This document shows positions 47,745-57,932 of a stretch of DNA of 64,000 nt, one piece after another. The stretch comes from Gnetum montanum (taxonomy: Eukaryota; Streptophyta; Gnetopsida; Gnetales; Gnetaceae), in NCBI GenBank assembly GCA_015680685.1, contig MNCI01015029.1:531918-595917 (forward strand), given 5' to 3'. Position 1 is the first letter of the stretch. Every line of letters starts with the position of its first letter. Below the pieces are notes generated by a model. It was not told where the DNA came from and did no database searches. It saw nothing but the letters and a program-made list of their open reading frames with translations. Both the position numbers and the translations under genes were made by a program.

Positions 47745-48360
47745 AAATTCTAATACTAATTAAAACATTGATTTTATTTAGTAAAATTATGCTAAAGTTT
47801 ATGCCATGATTGAATAAGATTTCATTATTGCATCTCTCTAAATTGGAATTTGATGATTATTTTAATTATCTTATCTATATCCTAATAACTAATGCTAATG
47901 CTCAAGTTGCTACAAATTTTCAACTAAGTCCCTTATTTTCTCTTTAGTGGTCAATTTATCAAAGTAGTCATCTAGCTTTTTATCTTTTCATTATTTATGA
48001 AAACCTTCTTTCATATAACCTACATTATGAACTTCAAAAGAATATCATTATGAAAATTTTAGTTGCTAATCAAGGTATACCAATGCTTAACATGCACTTT
48101 ACATATGATTCTTTTTATTCCTTTTATGATCAAAAAATCTTTGCAACATATCAATATTTTTTTAGCTAGAGTAGAAGAATATTGCATATTTTCTAGCTCT
48201 ATCATATTAACTGGAAAAAAATTATTATTTATTGTAATGGTAATATTGATGAGTGAGTTACTCTTAAGCATTGGAAAATTTTGAAAAAAAAGCTTTTTCT
48301 TCAAGATTTTAGGAATGTCTTTTCATTTTTAACTACATTTGAAGTATATGTTCATTAATA
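47745..48360 (+). pseudogene. L1-type LINE reverse transcriptase remnant (plus-strand copy)
   Basis: Aligns with the minus-strand LINE RT at 39900-40200: ...IPMLNMHFTYDSFYSFYD here versus LNMHYVDDFFL there, and the shared YCNGNIDE-VTLKHWKILKK block. The YVDD site is scrambled. It is the continuation of the LINE cut at 44146 by element D. Confidence 0.65.
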
Positions 48361-49040
48361 ACAAGACATTAAGTAACAACCCAACCATACTACTTGCCAG
48401 TTGATCGCCTAAAAATTCTAGGTACTATGATTGCAAACTAATATTGCTTTGCTACATAAAAAGAAAGGTGAGTTCTACACATGGAGTGAACATATTTATA
48501 TATAAAGGGATAACATTACATTGACATTATATCATTAACACTATTTAATAATCATTAATTACATAGTTGATGCTTGAAATTTTTAACTTTACTATTAAAA
48601 TTATTACTATGTAAGTAATAGGATACAACTTTGAATTATATTTAAGAAACCACTATATTCATTGTATTATTATATAAGTCATATGTTCTAGGATACATGT
48701 GACTTTAAAAAATACAATATATAAAATTAAATTATAGATTATCTCATAACTACTTTAGTTAGATATATACTTACAAACTATATCTTTGCACTATATTAAT
48801 TTTAAAAATAGTATTAGTTAGATGTTTTTATCAATATAATTTTGAGGTTTAGTATATTTCTTTACTCTATGCTAAGGTTTCAATAACAAAACTAATTTCT
48901 TCAAAATTATCTTTCCCTCATGAGGAATTCTGAATTACTTCTAACTTTTATCAATGTTGAAATTTTTGTTTTGTTAATTGATGCAAAAAAAAAATGTTAT
49001 TTCTTAGAATATATGTTTACAAGGTGGTGAGAAGAAATTT
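48361..49040. other. AT-rich DNA, nothing recognised
   Basis: No ORF or repeat partner noticed. Probably old LINE 3' or intergenic sequence. Confidence 0.35.
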
Positions 49041-50660
49041 ATGACACGTTTTTTTATTGATGTTGCAAATGAGATACTTGATTTTGTTCTTATTAATGAT
49101 GTATATGAATCATATGTTATTAATTTACATCACAATATGTGTTCATTCAAATTTTGGATTTGCTACTCAATTGTAATCAAAGCTTCAGTTCATAGGTAAA
49201 TGATGTTATGTAAAAACATAACATTAAAGTCATTCATGCTAGGTGCTATTCTTTTTTTTCTTTCTTTCTTTTTTTTGCTTATTAAGATTGGTAATGCTTC
49301 AATGATGCAACACACTTTAGATATACTATTATTTGTACATAAGCATGCAATATTTGATTATTTGCAAGTGTTTTCAAGATTTTGATTTCCAATTGGAAAA
49401 GTATTCTAACTTTCCATGTTTTGTTAAGGTATTTAATATTTTATTGACTTTTCAAAGGGTTGAGCAACAAATTATTAGTTTTATTTATTTCATTAAACAT
49501 CATCATCATCCTAGCCTTGTCCTAACAAAATAGGATGAGTTCCTTTTTACTATTTTTCCTTTATGAAAAGCTATATCATTGTTTAATTTTTTTTGCATAT
49601 GCTTGTGATTCCATTAAGTATATGGAATCTATTTCTACATTATTTGATTCTAGCAAATGTTTTTTTTGGGTTAAAATAAATTTTCTTAACTATAAAAAGA
49701 AATTGGTAGTGTACCTAAGTAGAAAGAATTACATTTAGCCAATTATATATTACAATCTTCTTAATTCTTACAACTTTTTTCATTTGTGAAGGACTTTTTT
49801 TAAATACTTGTCATTTCCTTCCTAAGAAGAAAATACCAAGAAAAAGAAAAAAATGTATTTCAAGTTGAAGATATAAAAGAACAAGTTAATGTCAAAGATA
49901 AAAATAATTAAAAGACAATAAAAAAAACCAGAGAAGACATAAGCTTTGTAAATCTATTTCCATATTATTTGGTTCTTGCAAATGTTTTTAATTGAAATTA
50001 ATCTTCTTAACTATAAAAAGGAATTGACAATGTAAAAAAGCATAATGACTTACATTTGGCCAATTCCATATTATATTTTTTTTAATTCTTGCAATCTTTT
50101 TCATTGTGAATGACTTTTTTAAATTCTTATCATTGTTTGCTCAAGAAAGAAATGCTGAGGAAAAGAAAAAATGTATTTGAAGTAGAAGATAGAAACAAAT
50201 AGGTTAATGTCAAAGATAAGAATGATTAAATGAAAATAAAGAAATAAAAGAAGATAAAAGACTTTGCAAATGGTTTTTCTTATCTTATAAAAATTATTGA
50301 TTAGTCTAAACAAATAGATCATAAGTAAAATATTTTCTTATATAACATGAACAATATTAACTCAAAGACCAAATTAAATCCAATGTTGGTAGGTAGGTTA
50401 CAATTAATCATAAAGATTCTTAACGTAAGATTAACATTAATTGGAGAAATAATGGTGATGCAGAATATATGTCATCATTTTCTAGTGAATCTAGTTTTTC
50501 TATAAATATAGATATTTTATTTACCATAACTTTTTATTGCTACCTCGAATCCTTTTTCTATTTTAAGATCAAACATAGATATTAAAAGTGATGTAAATGT
50601 TGTTCGGCTTGGGACCATCCTCCTTATTAATAATTAATTTTCCTCTTTTGAACTCAAAAC
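49041..50660 (+). pseudogene. LINE ORF1 remnant (copy 2)
   Basis: Aligns with 36000-37300. It reads EILDFVLINDVYES near 49070, and around 49670-49800 a frame equivalent to VKINFLNYKKKLVVYLSRKN followed by PIIYYN, NSYNF and a degraded zinc knuckle, then a Lys-rich tail. A segment is tandemly duplicated with a 325-bp period (aatctattt(c)... at 49626 and 49951). A short RTE LINE end is inserted at about 49497-49610. Confidence 0.6.
49497..49610 (-). mobile_element. 5'-truncated 3' end of an RTE-type LINE
   Basis: The - strand ends in a ga-tgatgatgatg tail preceded by ttaggacaaggctagg and codons for NNDIAFHKGK. This is the C-terminal and 3' end of the RTE LINE seen at 63648-64000 (DIALHRDK, then acaaggctagg, then the same tail). 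cattaa on both sides (49491-49496 and 49612-49617) may be the target duplication. Confidence 0.65.
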
Positions 50661-50689
50661 ATAGGTTAACAATATTTAATTCTAAGACA

Positions 50690-50788
50690 TATAGTTAGAT
50701 TATAACGTTATAACTCAGTATCATCCACCAAAATTGAACCCCTAACTTGAAGTTCCCAAATTAAGAGTCTTATCACTAGGTTAAAAGC
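50690..50788 (-). mobile_element. tRNA-derived SINE (second copy)
   Basis: Reverse complement reads ttttaacctagtgataagactc (A box), then ggggttcaattttgg (B box), then gatactgagttataacgttataatc, matching the SINE at 43381-43490. The homologous LINE ORF1 copy near 37270-37300 lacks it, so it inserted after the LINE copies separated. Confidence 0.75.
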
Positions 50789-50799
50789 TTATTTGATTT

Positions 50800-51131
50800 T
50801 TGAAAATATTATTTGTAAGGTTGTAATCTTGAGTAGACATCTCTAAAATTGGAAAAATTTTCCTTTGGATTTTTTTGGTATTTTTTAACTTAGTTTTAAG
50901 CATGTAACATACTTGAATACTTTTTTCTTTTTACTATTATCAATATTTTAGGGTCTCACACCTTCTAGATTAATGTTGAAAACTATGCAACTTAAAAATT
51001 AGTACTTCATAAAATACATGAAATGTGTTAACCAAATATTATACAAGGACTTGGTAGTGCCATCACTAAATTCAAAAAAAATAAAAAAGTATAACTTCTT
51101 TATAGTTAAAACTCAAAATTTGTTATTAGTT
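50800..51131. other. no gene recognised
   Basis: AT-rich. The first 60 bp continue the LINE ORF1 family (gacatctctaaaattggaaa is shared with 37320). Confidence 0.4.
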
Positions 51132-51148
51132 GATAAACCTAAATAATT
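51132..51148 (+). repeat. target-site duplication, left copy
   Basis: gataaacctaaataatt, 17 bp, identical to 53035-53051. It marks the LINE insertion between them. Confidence 0.9.
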
Positions 51149-51297
51149 GAAAAACTTCGTGTTCTAAATTCTAAGCGTACGAGGTACATGTAGGAAACTT
51201 CAAAGTAACCTTGCATCAATTTATTCAATGTTTGCTCCATCAACCCTTCCATAACTTGCTTCCTTTGGGGGACTTCACTGCAAATGGGAAATTTGAA

Positions 51298-52674
51298 ATG
51301 AGGAGGGGATGGCTGAAATTTGAAATGAAGCCTTTGGCGGAGGACACCAGGAGGGCACCGTCGGATACAGCGGCTCAAGCGTCCATGCCACCGTCAGCAA
51401 ACACGGCCTCACCGCACGCCAGGGCGGCACAGGTGGGTTTGGATACCCAGGTGTCCATAGAGACCCAGACTAACGCGTTGAGCGGCGTGAGGATGCATGA
51501 GTTGGAGGGCTCGCAGGTCGCTCTCAATGGTTCAGGGGCATTCGCAAGCTGCTCACGGGAGGGCACAGTGCTGCGGATAAAGGTCGGGCCGTCGGCCGTG
51601 GGCACATTGAAACAGTTGGAGTGCAGCCTGATCGGCAAGTTTGTGTCAGAGGGCACGAGGCCACAGATGGATTTGATTAGGAGATGGGTCCGGTCCGTTT
51701 GGGGGCTGGATACAATGACTGTCAAATGTCTAACGGAGGACCGTCTCCTATTTTGCTTCACCTCGGTGGTGGACAGGGAACGCATCCTAGTGAAGGGGCC
51801 TTGGTTTTACGGGGCGCGAGGGTTGGCGCTAGCACCCTGGCGCCCAGGAGCATACTGTGATAAAGATCTATTTGAACGGGCACTGGTTTGGGTCCGGTTA
51901 CACAGTCTCCCCTTGGAATACTGGTCGACAAATTTCCCGCAATCGATGGCTGCCTTATTCGGTGAGTTTATTAAATTTGACCAATTCACCGAGGCGATGG
52001 ACCGTCTGGGCTTTGCGCGATTCTATGTGTGGAGGTCCCTATGCTTCGCGGACTGTGTTGATGAACTAGTGCTGGACACCAACCTTAGGGAAGAGCGTGT
52101 TCACGTGCAGTTCAAAAACCTGCTGATGGAGGTCCCGACCTAGCCGGCGAACATCGCGAGGGGGGATGGCCCTGCGAAACAAGGCTGTACCGCCCCCAAG
52201 CTTAACAACAGCAGTTGGCAGCTTGTTCGAAAAAAAGGGCCAGGGGCCAACAAGGGCTCAATGGCTCCCTCAAGGGCTGCAAAAAGTCTGGTCAGGATTC
52301 CGCAGGGTTTGGAGGGGGCTACCTCCGAGCTTGGTACGGCCATCATTAGGCAAGGCAGAGAGGGGGGCGGACCCTCTAGGACCTCGCGTGGTGGGGGACC
52401 TGTGGCTGGGGTCCATGACGACAGGTTCGGCGTGATGGGTGCAACTCCTTACAGTGCCAAGAAGGGGGTGGAAGCCCTGACTGATGCGGGGGCCAGGATG
52501 TGCTACAGTGGCTCACCCCAAACCCCCCAGACGGGGGGGAGCATGTTCGTCGCAGGGGGGCAGTCCCCGTCGTCGCTGACCAACTGGATCACCACCAGCC
52601 AGGGTTCGACGTGGCCCAAAACCCCCTCCGGTTGTTGGCGGATGCCACGCGAGAAAGGGATGGTGGTCTCCTAG
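51298..52674 (+). pseudogene. LINE ORF1 with DUF4283 domain, one in-frame amber stop
   Basis: Start chosen at the first in-frame ATG (51298); upstream codons have no ATG. The frame runs 281 codons to TAG at 52141, then stays open in the same frame for 177 more codons to TAG at 52672. A single stop therefore splits an ORF of about 458 codons. The DUF4283 core is clear: LIGKFVSEGTRPQMDLIRRW, LLFCFTSVVDRERILVKGPW, LALAPWRPGAYCDKDLFERA, then VWVRLHSLPLEYWS and RLGFARFYV. After the stop WQLVRKKGQGP resembles the linker of plant LINE ORF1. I see no CCHC knuckle. The role in the family is RNA binding; this copy would give a truncated protein. Confidence 0.85.
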
Positions 52675-52796
52675 CAGGCACCCAAGGTGGGATGCCCTGA
52701 AAGCAACCACACCCGGCACAAGACCACGCAACTATACGTCGATTTGGGAGTGCAACCCACACTCTGGGAGGTTTACGAATGTTCAGCCGTATCACC

Positions 52797-52823
52797 ATGA
52801 AGGTGCTCTCCTGGGGGGGCTAG
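52797..52823 (+). pseudogene. ORF2 start of the LINE, truncated after six codons
   Basis: ATG AAG GTG CTC TCC TGG encodes MKVLSW, the usual opening of the plant LINE endonuclease (M-x-x-x-SWN). It is followed by Gly-Gly and TAG. The rest of ORF2 is missing and 3' untranslated sequence follows. Confidence 0.65.
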
Positions 52824-53034
52824 GGCTGGCAAGCTTGATCTGTAGCTTTGGGTAAGGGTTTGGGATTGGGGCTTTTTGCCTGTCAGTGGTGATGCCCGCG
52901 ACGATTGTGGTTCACGGAAGCCCCAGGGTTGGGGGCCGTGGTCGGTGTGCGGCCAGCAGCTCTAGCCTGTGTTGTACTATTGTATAGCCTTCTTTTTGGA
53001 ATCCAATTCGCTCGATTTTTTCAGAAAAAAAAAG

Positions 53035-53051
53035 GATAAACCTAAATAATT
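53035..53051 (+). repeat. target-site duplication, right copy
   Basis: Identical to 51132-51148, directly after the A-rich tail of the LINE. Confidence 0.9.
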
Positions 53052-53420
53052 ACCAATTGAGCTACTATCTTGTAAGTTCTAACCAAGAATTTATAAATTT
53101 TTTATGGCATGAATTTATAAAATCCTAGGTATTAAACATTTTTTTTGTGATAGTAATAAAGTAGCCTTATGGTGAGACACTTTTATACTAGGTTACATCT
53201 ACCATATTTTGTGGATAAGTGTTATGCTACTAGCCTCAAATTTTCTAATCTCTAAATTTTTTAATTACATTTTAATTAGTGAGTTGTGGATCATTGGTTA
53301 TGAGCTAATTAAAAAGTAAACATTTAATATATATAGCATAGGATATATAGTTTGAATTATCAAAAAGATTTCAAAACTCGAAACATTTTAATTCTATATG
53401 GACATGAAGACATACAACCA
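53052..53420. other. no gene recognised
   Basis: AT-rich continuation of the DNA left of the LINE insertion. Confidence 0.4.
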
Positions 53421-53423
53421 ACT

Positions 53424-54400
53424 GTTGATGCATAAATTTTGGATACATCTACACCCAAAAAAATTTGTTTAGGGAGACTATTGCCTAGGGTGCCTCTCGT
53501 ATAGGTACGGAAACCTAGGAATAGCTTCAACTTGTTGGGCAACATGGTGTTTCATGACATATAAAGATGCTGCTACATTAAATGATTTCAATAAGGGAAT
53601 ATAAAGCGTAGTTTAAGATAACTTTGATCGAAAGACAACCGTTTGCTTTTTAAATTTTCAATAATAAAACTTGTGTATCAATAAAACATGAAATTAAAGT
53701 AGGAAATAGCTAACAACTTGGATAGGATTAATCTAGGTTCTAAATTAAAAAAGGTTTTGTGTTTAATCCATAACATGGAGACCACAGTTTAGTTGTAGAA
53801 ATATAAAATGACAGAATGAAATGATGACTTAGCTCAAAATGAGCATAGATGGAATGACTTCTGGTGTAACCTTGCATACTAGTGCTTGCAAGAGGCACAC
53901 CTCTTCTAATGAGCCTATAAACTCCAATCGTTGAAACTACCCACTGTTATATCCCGAATTGCCTCTAAGAGAGCCACCAAACAAGCAACAAATGTAAGAA
54001 AGAATCTTAGGATTTTATATTGTGACTACACTTGGAGAAAACCCCACCACCATAGTTGGCTTGCTACTTTCTATCACCATTGTAATTAGCTATTTTCTTC
54101 CTATCCCCATGTCTAGCTTTCTGCTTTCTCACCACCATAGCTAGCTTTCTGCTTCCTCCCTCTATCCTCTTTCCTTGCTAGGGAATTTATAAGGATTGAT
54201 CTAGCACATGAGGAGCCACCACCCATGCATAATGCCCATGCCAATTACTCCCCATGCATAACTATCCATTGTAACATTTGTTGTAACATCCACTACCACC
54301 ACCCATGCATAACATCCATTACAATATCTGCTATAACGTCCATGGACACCACCAATGTAGGAAATGGTTGTAACAACAACGGAAAAGGCATTAAATAGCC
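53424..54400 (-). repeat. LTR-like dispersed repeat (copy 3)
   Basis: Begins tgttgatgcataaatttt and contains gactattgcctagggtgcc, as at 33889 (and in reverse at 16346). The interior has imperfect repeats of cacccatgcataacatcc (54215-54350). Most likely an LTR on the - strand; no partner found and the far end is undefined. Confidence 0.5.
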
Positions 54401-54791
54401 TTGAAAGAATTTTGAATAAATTGTAGGTGATGTAAATTCATATAGATGACTAGTAGTTTGCATAGGTTAGAAAAGAGGACAAGGAGCACAGCTGGTTTAG
54501 CTTTGTTGAAGACTAAATGCCTATTGGTGAAGATAGTAGACTTATAAGACTTTTAATTTTCATGGTGTTAAAAATTATTTAAACATGGCCCTGTGCAATA
54601 GTCATGGGAGGTGTTGGCCCCACCACCAACATGATATCTTAGAAGGATTATAGAAGAATATAACAATGTGTCAAGTGATTTGAACTAGCAACCTATTACT
54701 TATAAATTTTTCTTAGACTTTGAGCCAACCAACCGCTTCTCATTTGCATAGTCAATCATGATAATTTAAAAGATGTTACGTAGAGAAAGAT

Positions 54792-54904
54792 TTGAGGAAG
54801 CTTAAGAGAGATTTTGGGCCTTTAACACATGAAGGGGAAGCTAGAGACTATGTAAGAGCCACTAAGCTCAATGATGTTGGTGCTATCAGTACTAAGAGAG
54901 CTAG
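54792..54904 (+). pseudogene. exon-like frame interrupted by element E, left part
   Basis: The frame MRKLKRDFGPLTHEGEARDY, VRATKLNDVGAISTKRA runs to the target site GCTAG. Joined to 62468 on it continues RDNMSSYILKVD, one TAA, then EKEVHNMLIARVKMFFTTMT. The frame therefore crosses the insertion site without a shift. I do not recognise the protein; it could be a host exon or an older mobile element. Confidence 0.45.
54900..54904 (+). repeat. target-site duplication of element E, left
   Basis: gctag, identical to 62463-62467. Confidence 0.9.
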
Positions 54905-55909
54905 TGATGAGTGGCGAGGTACCCCTACACTCCACCATACGAAACGAGCGTACACGAGCGATCCGGTCGAACTCCGCAGACTAAATGCCTTAACGCCACA
55001 AGAAACACTTGGGGTTAATCGTTCGTTGTCTTCCCAGGCTTGCTTGTAAGTGTCACGGTGTATGGTTAAGCAAGTCTGAGGTATGTGATTTTTTTGGTAT
55101 TTTCGGCTTATCTTCTATGCTACCAGGAGAAAGGGTTGAGAAAACTAAACTAACTCTAACTAAGATCTAAGTCTAAATTAACTAGCGTCAGCATCCGTTC
55201 CCACTTGCCGGACACACCCTGAACTATGCAACTGCAGCTTACCAAACGCTAATCGTTACTGGGATCGCCACACGTAACGCAAGTGCTCGAAGTGGTCGTA
55301 CTGAGGCACCTATTTAGCCTACGTGTGATAAGCAGCCGATTCCTTAGCCAGCCGTACACACCCGTGGGTGCTCGTAACTAAGTCGTACTTATCACACGAT
55401 CTAGCCTAGCAATGAGCAGCCGATTCCTCAACTAGCCGTACACATTAGACCCGGGAGTTACCAAGCGCAGAATCCTGGAATACGCTACTGGGTTACCAAG
55501 CATCCAATGCTCGTAATTGAGTCGTACTCATGCATTGCGTCAAGCAGCCGATTCCTTGACTAGCCGTACACGTCCGTAGACGCTCGTAATCAAGTCGTAC
55601 TTGAACGCACTAGGAAAGCAGAAAAGAAAGCAATAAATGAAACCACGTGCTGCAAGGTTTATCCAAACAAGTTCGTCTTTATTGCCGTACACAACTTGGG
55701 TTCAGGTTACAAGCTGCTCGAATAAAGAGCCGTTCACTCTAGGACTCCTACTGCGGGCACATGGGGAAAAATTCTAACTCTGGAGTGATCAATCTGCCAG
55801 AGCTTCGCTACACTAGCCAGGATTGGGAAATGAAGGGAGTGCCGCCTCTTATTTATAGATATGGTGGGAGGACGCGATATCGCGGCCTAGTGCAAGTCGC
55901 GTCTCATCA
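54905..55909 (-). repeat. 3' LTR of element E
   Basis: 1005 bp. Differs from the other LTR by roughly ten substitutions, a few 1-bp indels and loss of about 34 bp near its U3 end, where it holds one copy of the palindrome cgcgatatcgcg instead of three. TATA (tatttata on the + strand) at 55850-55857. Confidence 0.93.
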
Positions 55910-55922
55910 TACCCCCATGACT
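55910..55922 (-). promoter_or_regulatory. polypurine tract of element E
   Basis: On the - strand agtcatgggggta, directly before the 3' LTR. The purine run (ggggg) is short. The motif is shared with element C (tatccccatgact at 23418) and, loosely, with element D. The identical 13-mer recurs inside the element at 56500-56512. Confidence 0.7.
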
Positions 55923-57932
55923 GAATGAAAACTCGTCCTCGAGTTCCTTACAATGATATCAGGTAGGTATGGGATTATTAGGGGAAATGGAACTAATGGG
56001 ATGACATGTGAACGGTCTTTATTACAAGACTTGACAAAAACTGGTGTTCATGACAACATGGGTGAACACCTTATTACAATGACATCAGGCCACAGTTGGC
56101 AGCTGAGAGAAAAGAGGAGAGAGAATAGAAGAGAAGAAGAGAGAAGAGTCTTGGTGCTGCCAACGCCTAGATTGCGCCTTTCGTTCTCCATCTGTAAGCA
56201 CATTATCAATTCCATTCCTTGCATGCTGCTTCAGCGCTGCCCACTCCAAGTGTTTGCGCCAGATCCATTCTGTTGTTGTATGATTGCCATCTGCACACAC
56301 AACACAATCATATATTAGCAAGGGTAATTGAATCATTAAGTAAAGCATACCTTGCTTCGGTTTAGGTTCCTTGGCTAAGTTGTGGTATGGCTAATATGGA
56401 TCTGGGAAAATGTAGATGATGACTACCGAAGGTATAGGGGTTAGGAAGAAAAACGAAAAAATCCGGGGCTTAGGATAAAAATCGAAAAATCAGGCCCCGT
56501 ACCCCCATGACTAATCGCGAACCTCCGGTAGCGTTAGAATGGAGAGAGAAAAGGAATAGGAATGATAGGTAAAAAGGGACAACTATGGCATCGATAAAAA
56601 GGATGTCATGATGGAAATGAACAAAAATGTTAATTAATTGCAAAACGTTAAGGAAAAGAAGTTAACTAATGTTCCAAATAGGAATGTCAGTGGGTCCTCC
56701 CCAAAGCAGGCTCATGCCCTTAATGCCCTGACAATCCCACATTCAAAGAGTCCGTAGGCTCGGGGAATGTCCTTTGGAAACAAGAGTTAAAGTCTTAACC
56801 GGAAGAATTTACCAAAAAGAAAACAAAGCATCAACCAAAGTATATACAATGATACAACCGGCAATGAGGTGAACAATGGAGAGAAGGATGGGAAGAAGAG
56901 AAGTGGAATGGAATCCCAAGAACAAGGTGGTGTACAGCCCCTTGTGTGTTTCATGATTAATGTGACTTGGCGAATCTCATTCCAACTCTGGCCTCAAACC
57001 AACCACTTCCAGTGACTTCGCATCAATGCAGTTGGTTAAATCATCCACTTGGGTAACAAGGATGCAACTTCGAGAAGCCACCACCATTCCGACGAAACAA
57101 CAGAGAGAATGGGAAGCGAGAAGGGCCTTAGTTAGAGGGAACACTTTGGTTCCATAACCAGTGCTTGTAGCCCAAATTTATTTCGTCTAAGGGGTGTGCT
57201 TTGAATCCTCACTTTTAGCTTTTTAGCTTTTTCTTCTTCTCTTTTTTCTGTTTTTCCATTTTTTTTTTTTTTTTTTTTGTTTTGTGTTTTTATGCGTGGG
57301 GACCACACCATGCAAAGACTTCTTTATTTTTATTGTCTCAGCTTCCGATTATTGGGTTACATCGGAACGGTAAGAAAACCCAAGAAGAAAACATCCAAGC
57401 ACCCAAGTGAATGACCAACACAAGAGCACCAAGTTCCCTTGAAGTCACACCCTTTTCAAATCCTTGAGTCCTTCCTTAGTTTGAGAAATGCCCAGTCACT
57501 GGTTCGTTAAAGTTCTTATTGGAAGGGAACTGTACATTTCCAAGCCAAGGGAAACCATAGACTTGATGGATGGATGGATGAAGTGATCTCATTGCCTGCC
57601 ATATCAAAAGAACATACCTTAGTATCAACAATGTAACTTAAAGGTAAAAACCAAACATTAGCAATTAATGAAAAACAGTTCATCCCATCGGCCCGAACAC
57701 TTATTGGGTGACGAATTTACATGATGGATGACACACACACACACACACACACACAAAAAGATAGAAAAATATAACGATGTTGTAAAACAAAAACAAGAAA
57801 AGTTAAAGAAATTTGTAAAACAAAAATTAGAAAAGTTAAAGAAATTGTAAAACAAAAATGTGAAAAACAAAAACGTTGTAAAACAAAAATGTGTAAAACA
57901 AAAACTGAAAAAGAACTGAGGGCCCCATATGA
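55923..57932 (-). other. noncoding 3' internal region of element E
   Basis: No ORF of substance. It aligns in blocks with element C outside its pol and third ORF (for example 56690-56760 with 27325-27400, and 57935 with 28200). It contains a T20 run (57259-57278), an (AC)n microsatellite (57731-57754) and A-rich repeats of gtaaaacaaaaa (57780-57905). Confidence 0.7.

Larger units (their letters stand above)
51149..53034 (+). mobile_element. young L1-type LINE with internal deletion
   Basis: An 1886-bp insertion with 17-bp perfect target duplications and a 3' A-rich tail (cagaaaaaaaaagg). It is GC-rich and CpG-containing, unlike its surroundings, from about 51280 to 52990. It contains ORF1 (DUF4283 type), the first codons of ORF2 (MKVLSW at 52797) and then directly a 3' untranslated region. 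Nearly all of the endonuclease-RT ORF2 is absent. The first 130 bp are AT-rich and could be transduced or template-switch DNA. Confidence 0.85.

Noticed and set aside
51211-51297. Upstream extension of LINE ORF1
   Set aside because: Open in frame but without ATG, and the AT-rich composition differs from the ORF; the start at 51298 is preferred.
57731-57754. (AC)n run and adjacent A-rich repeats as a regulatory or CRISPR-like array
   Set aside because: A plain dinucleotide microsatellite and loose gtaaaacaaaaa repeats inside a retrotransposon; no spacer structure.
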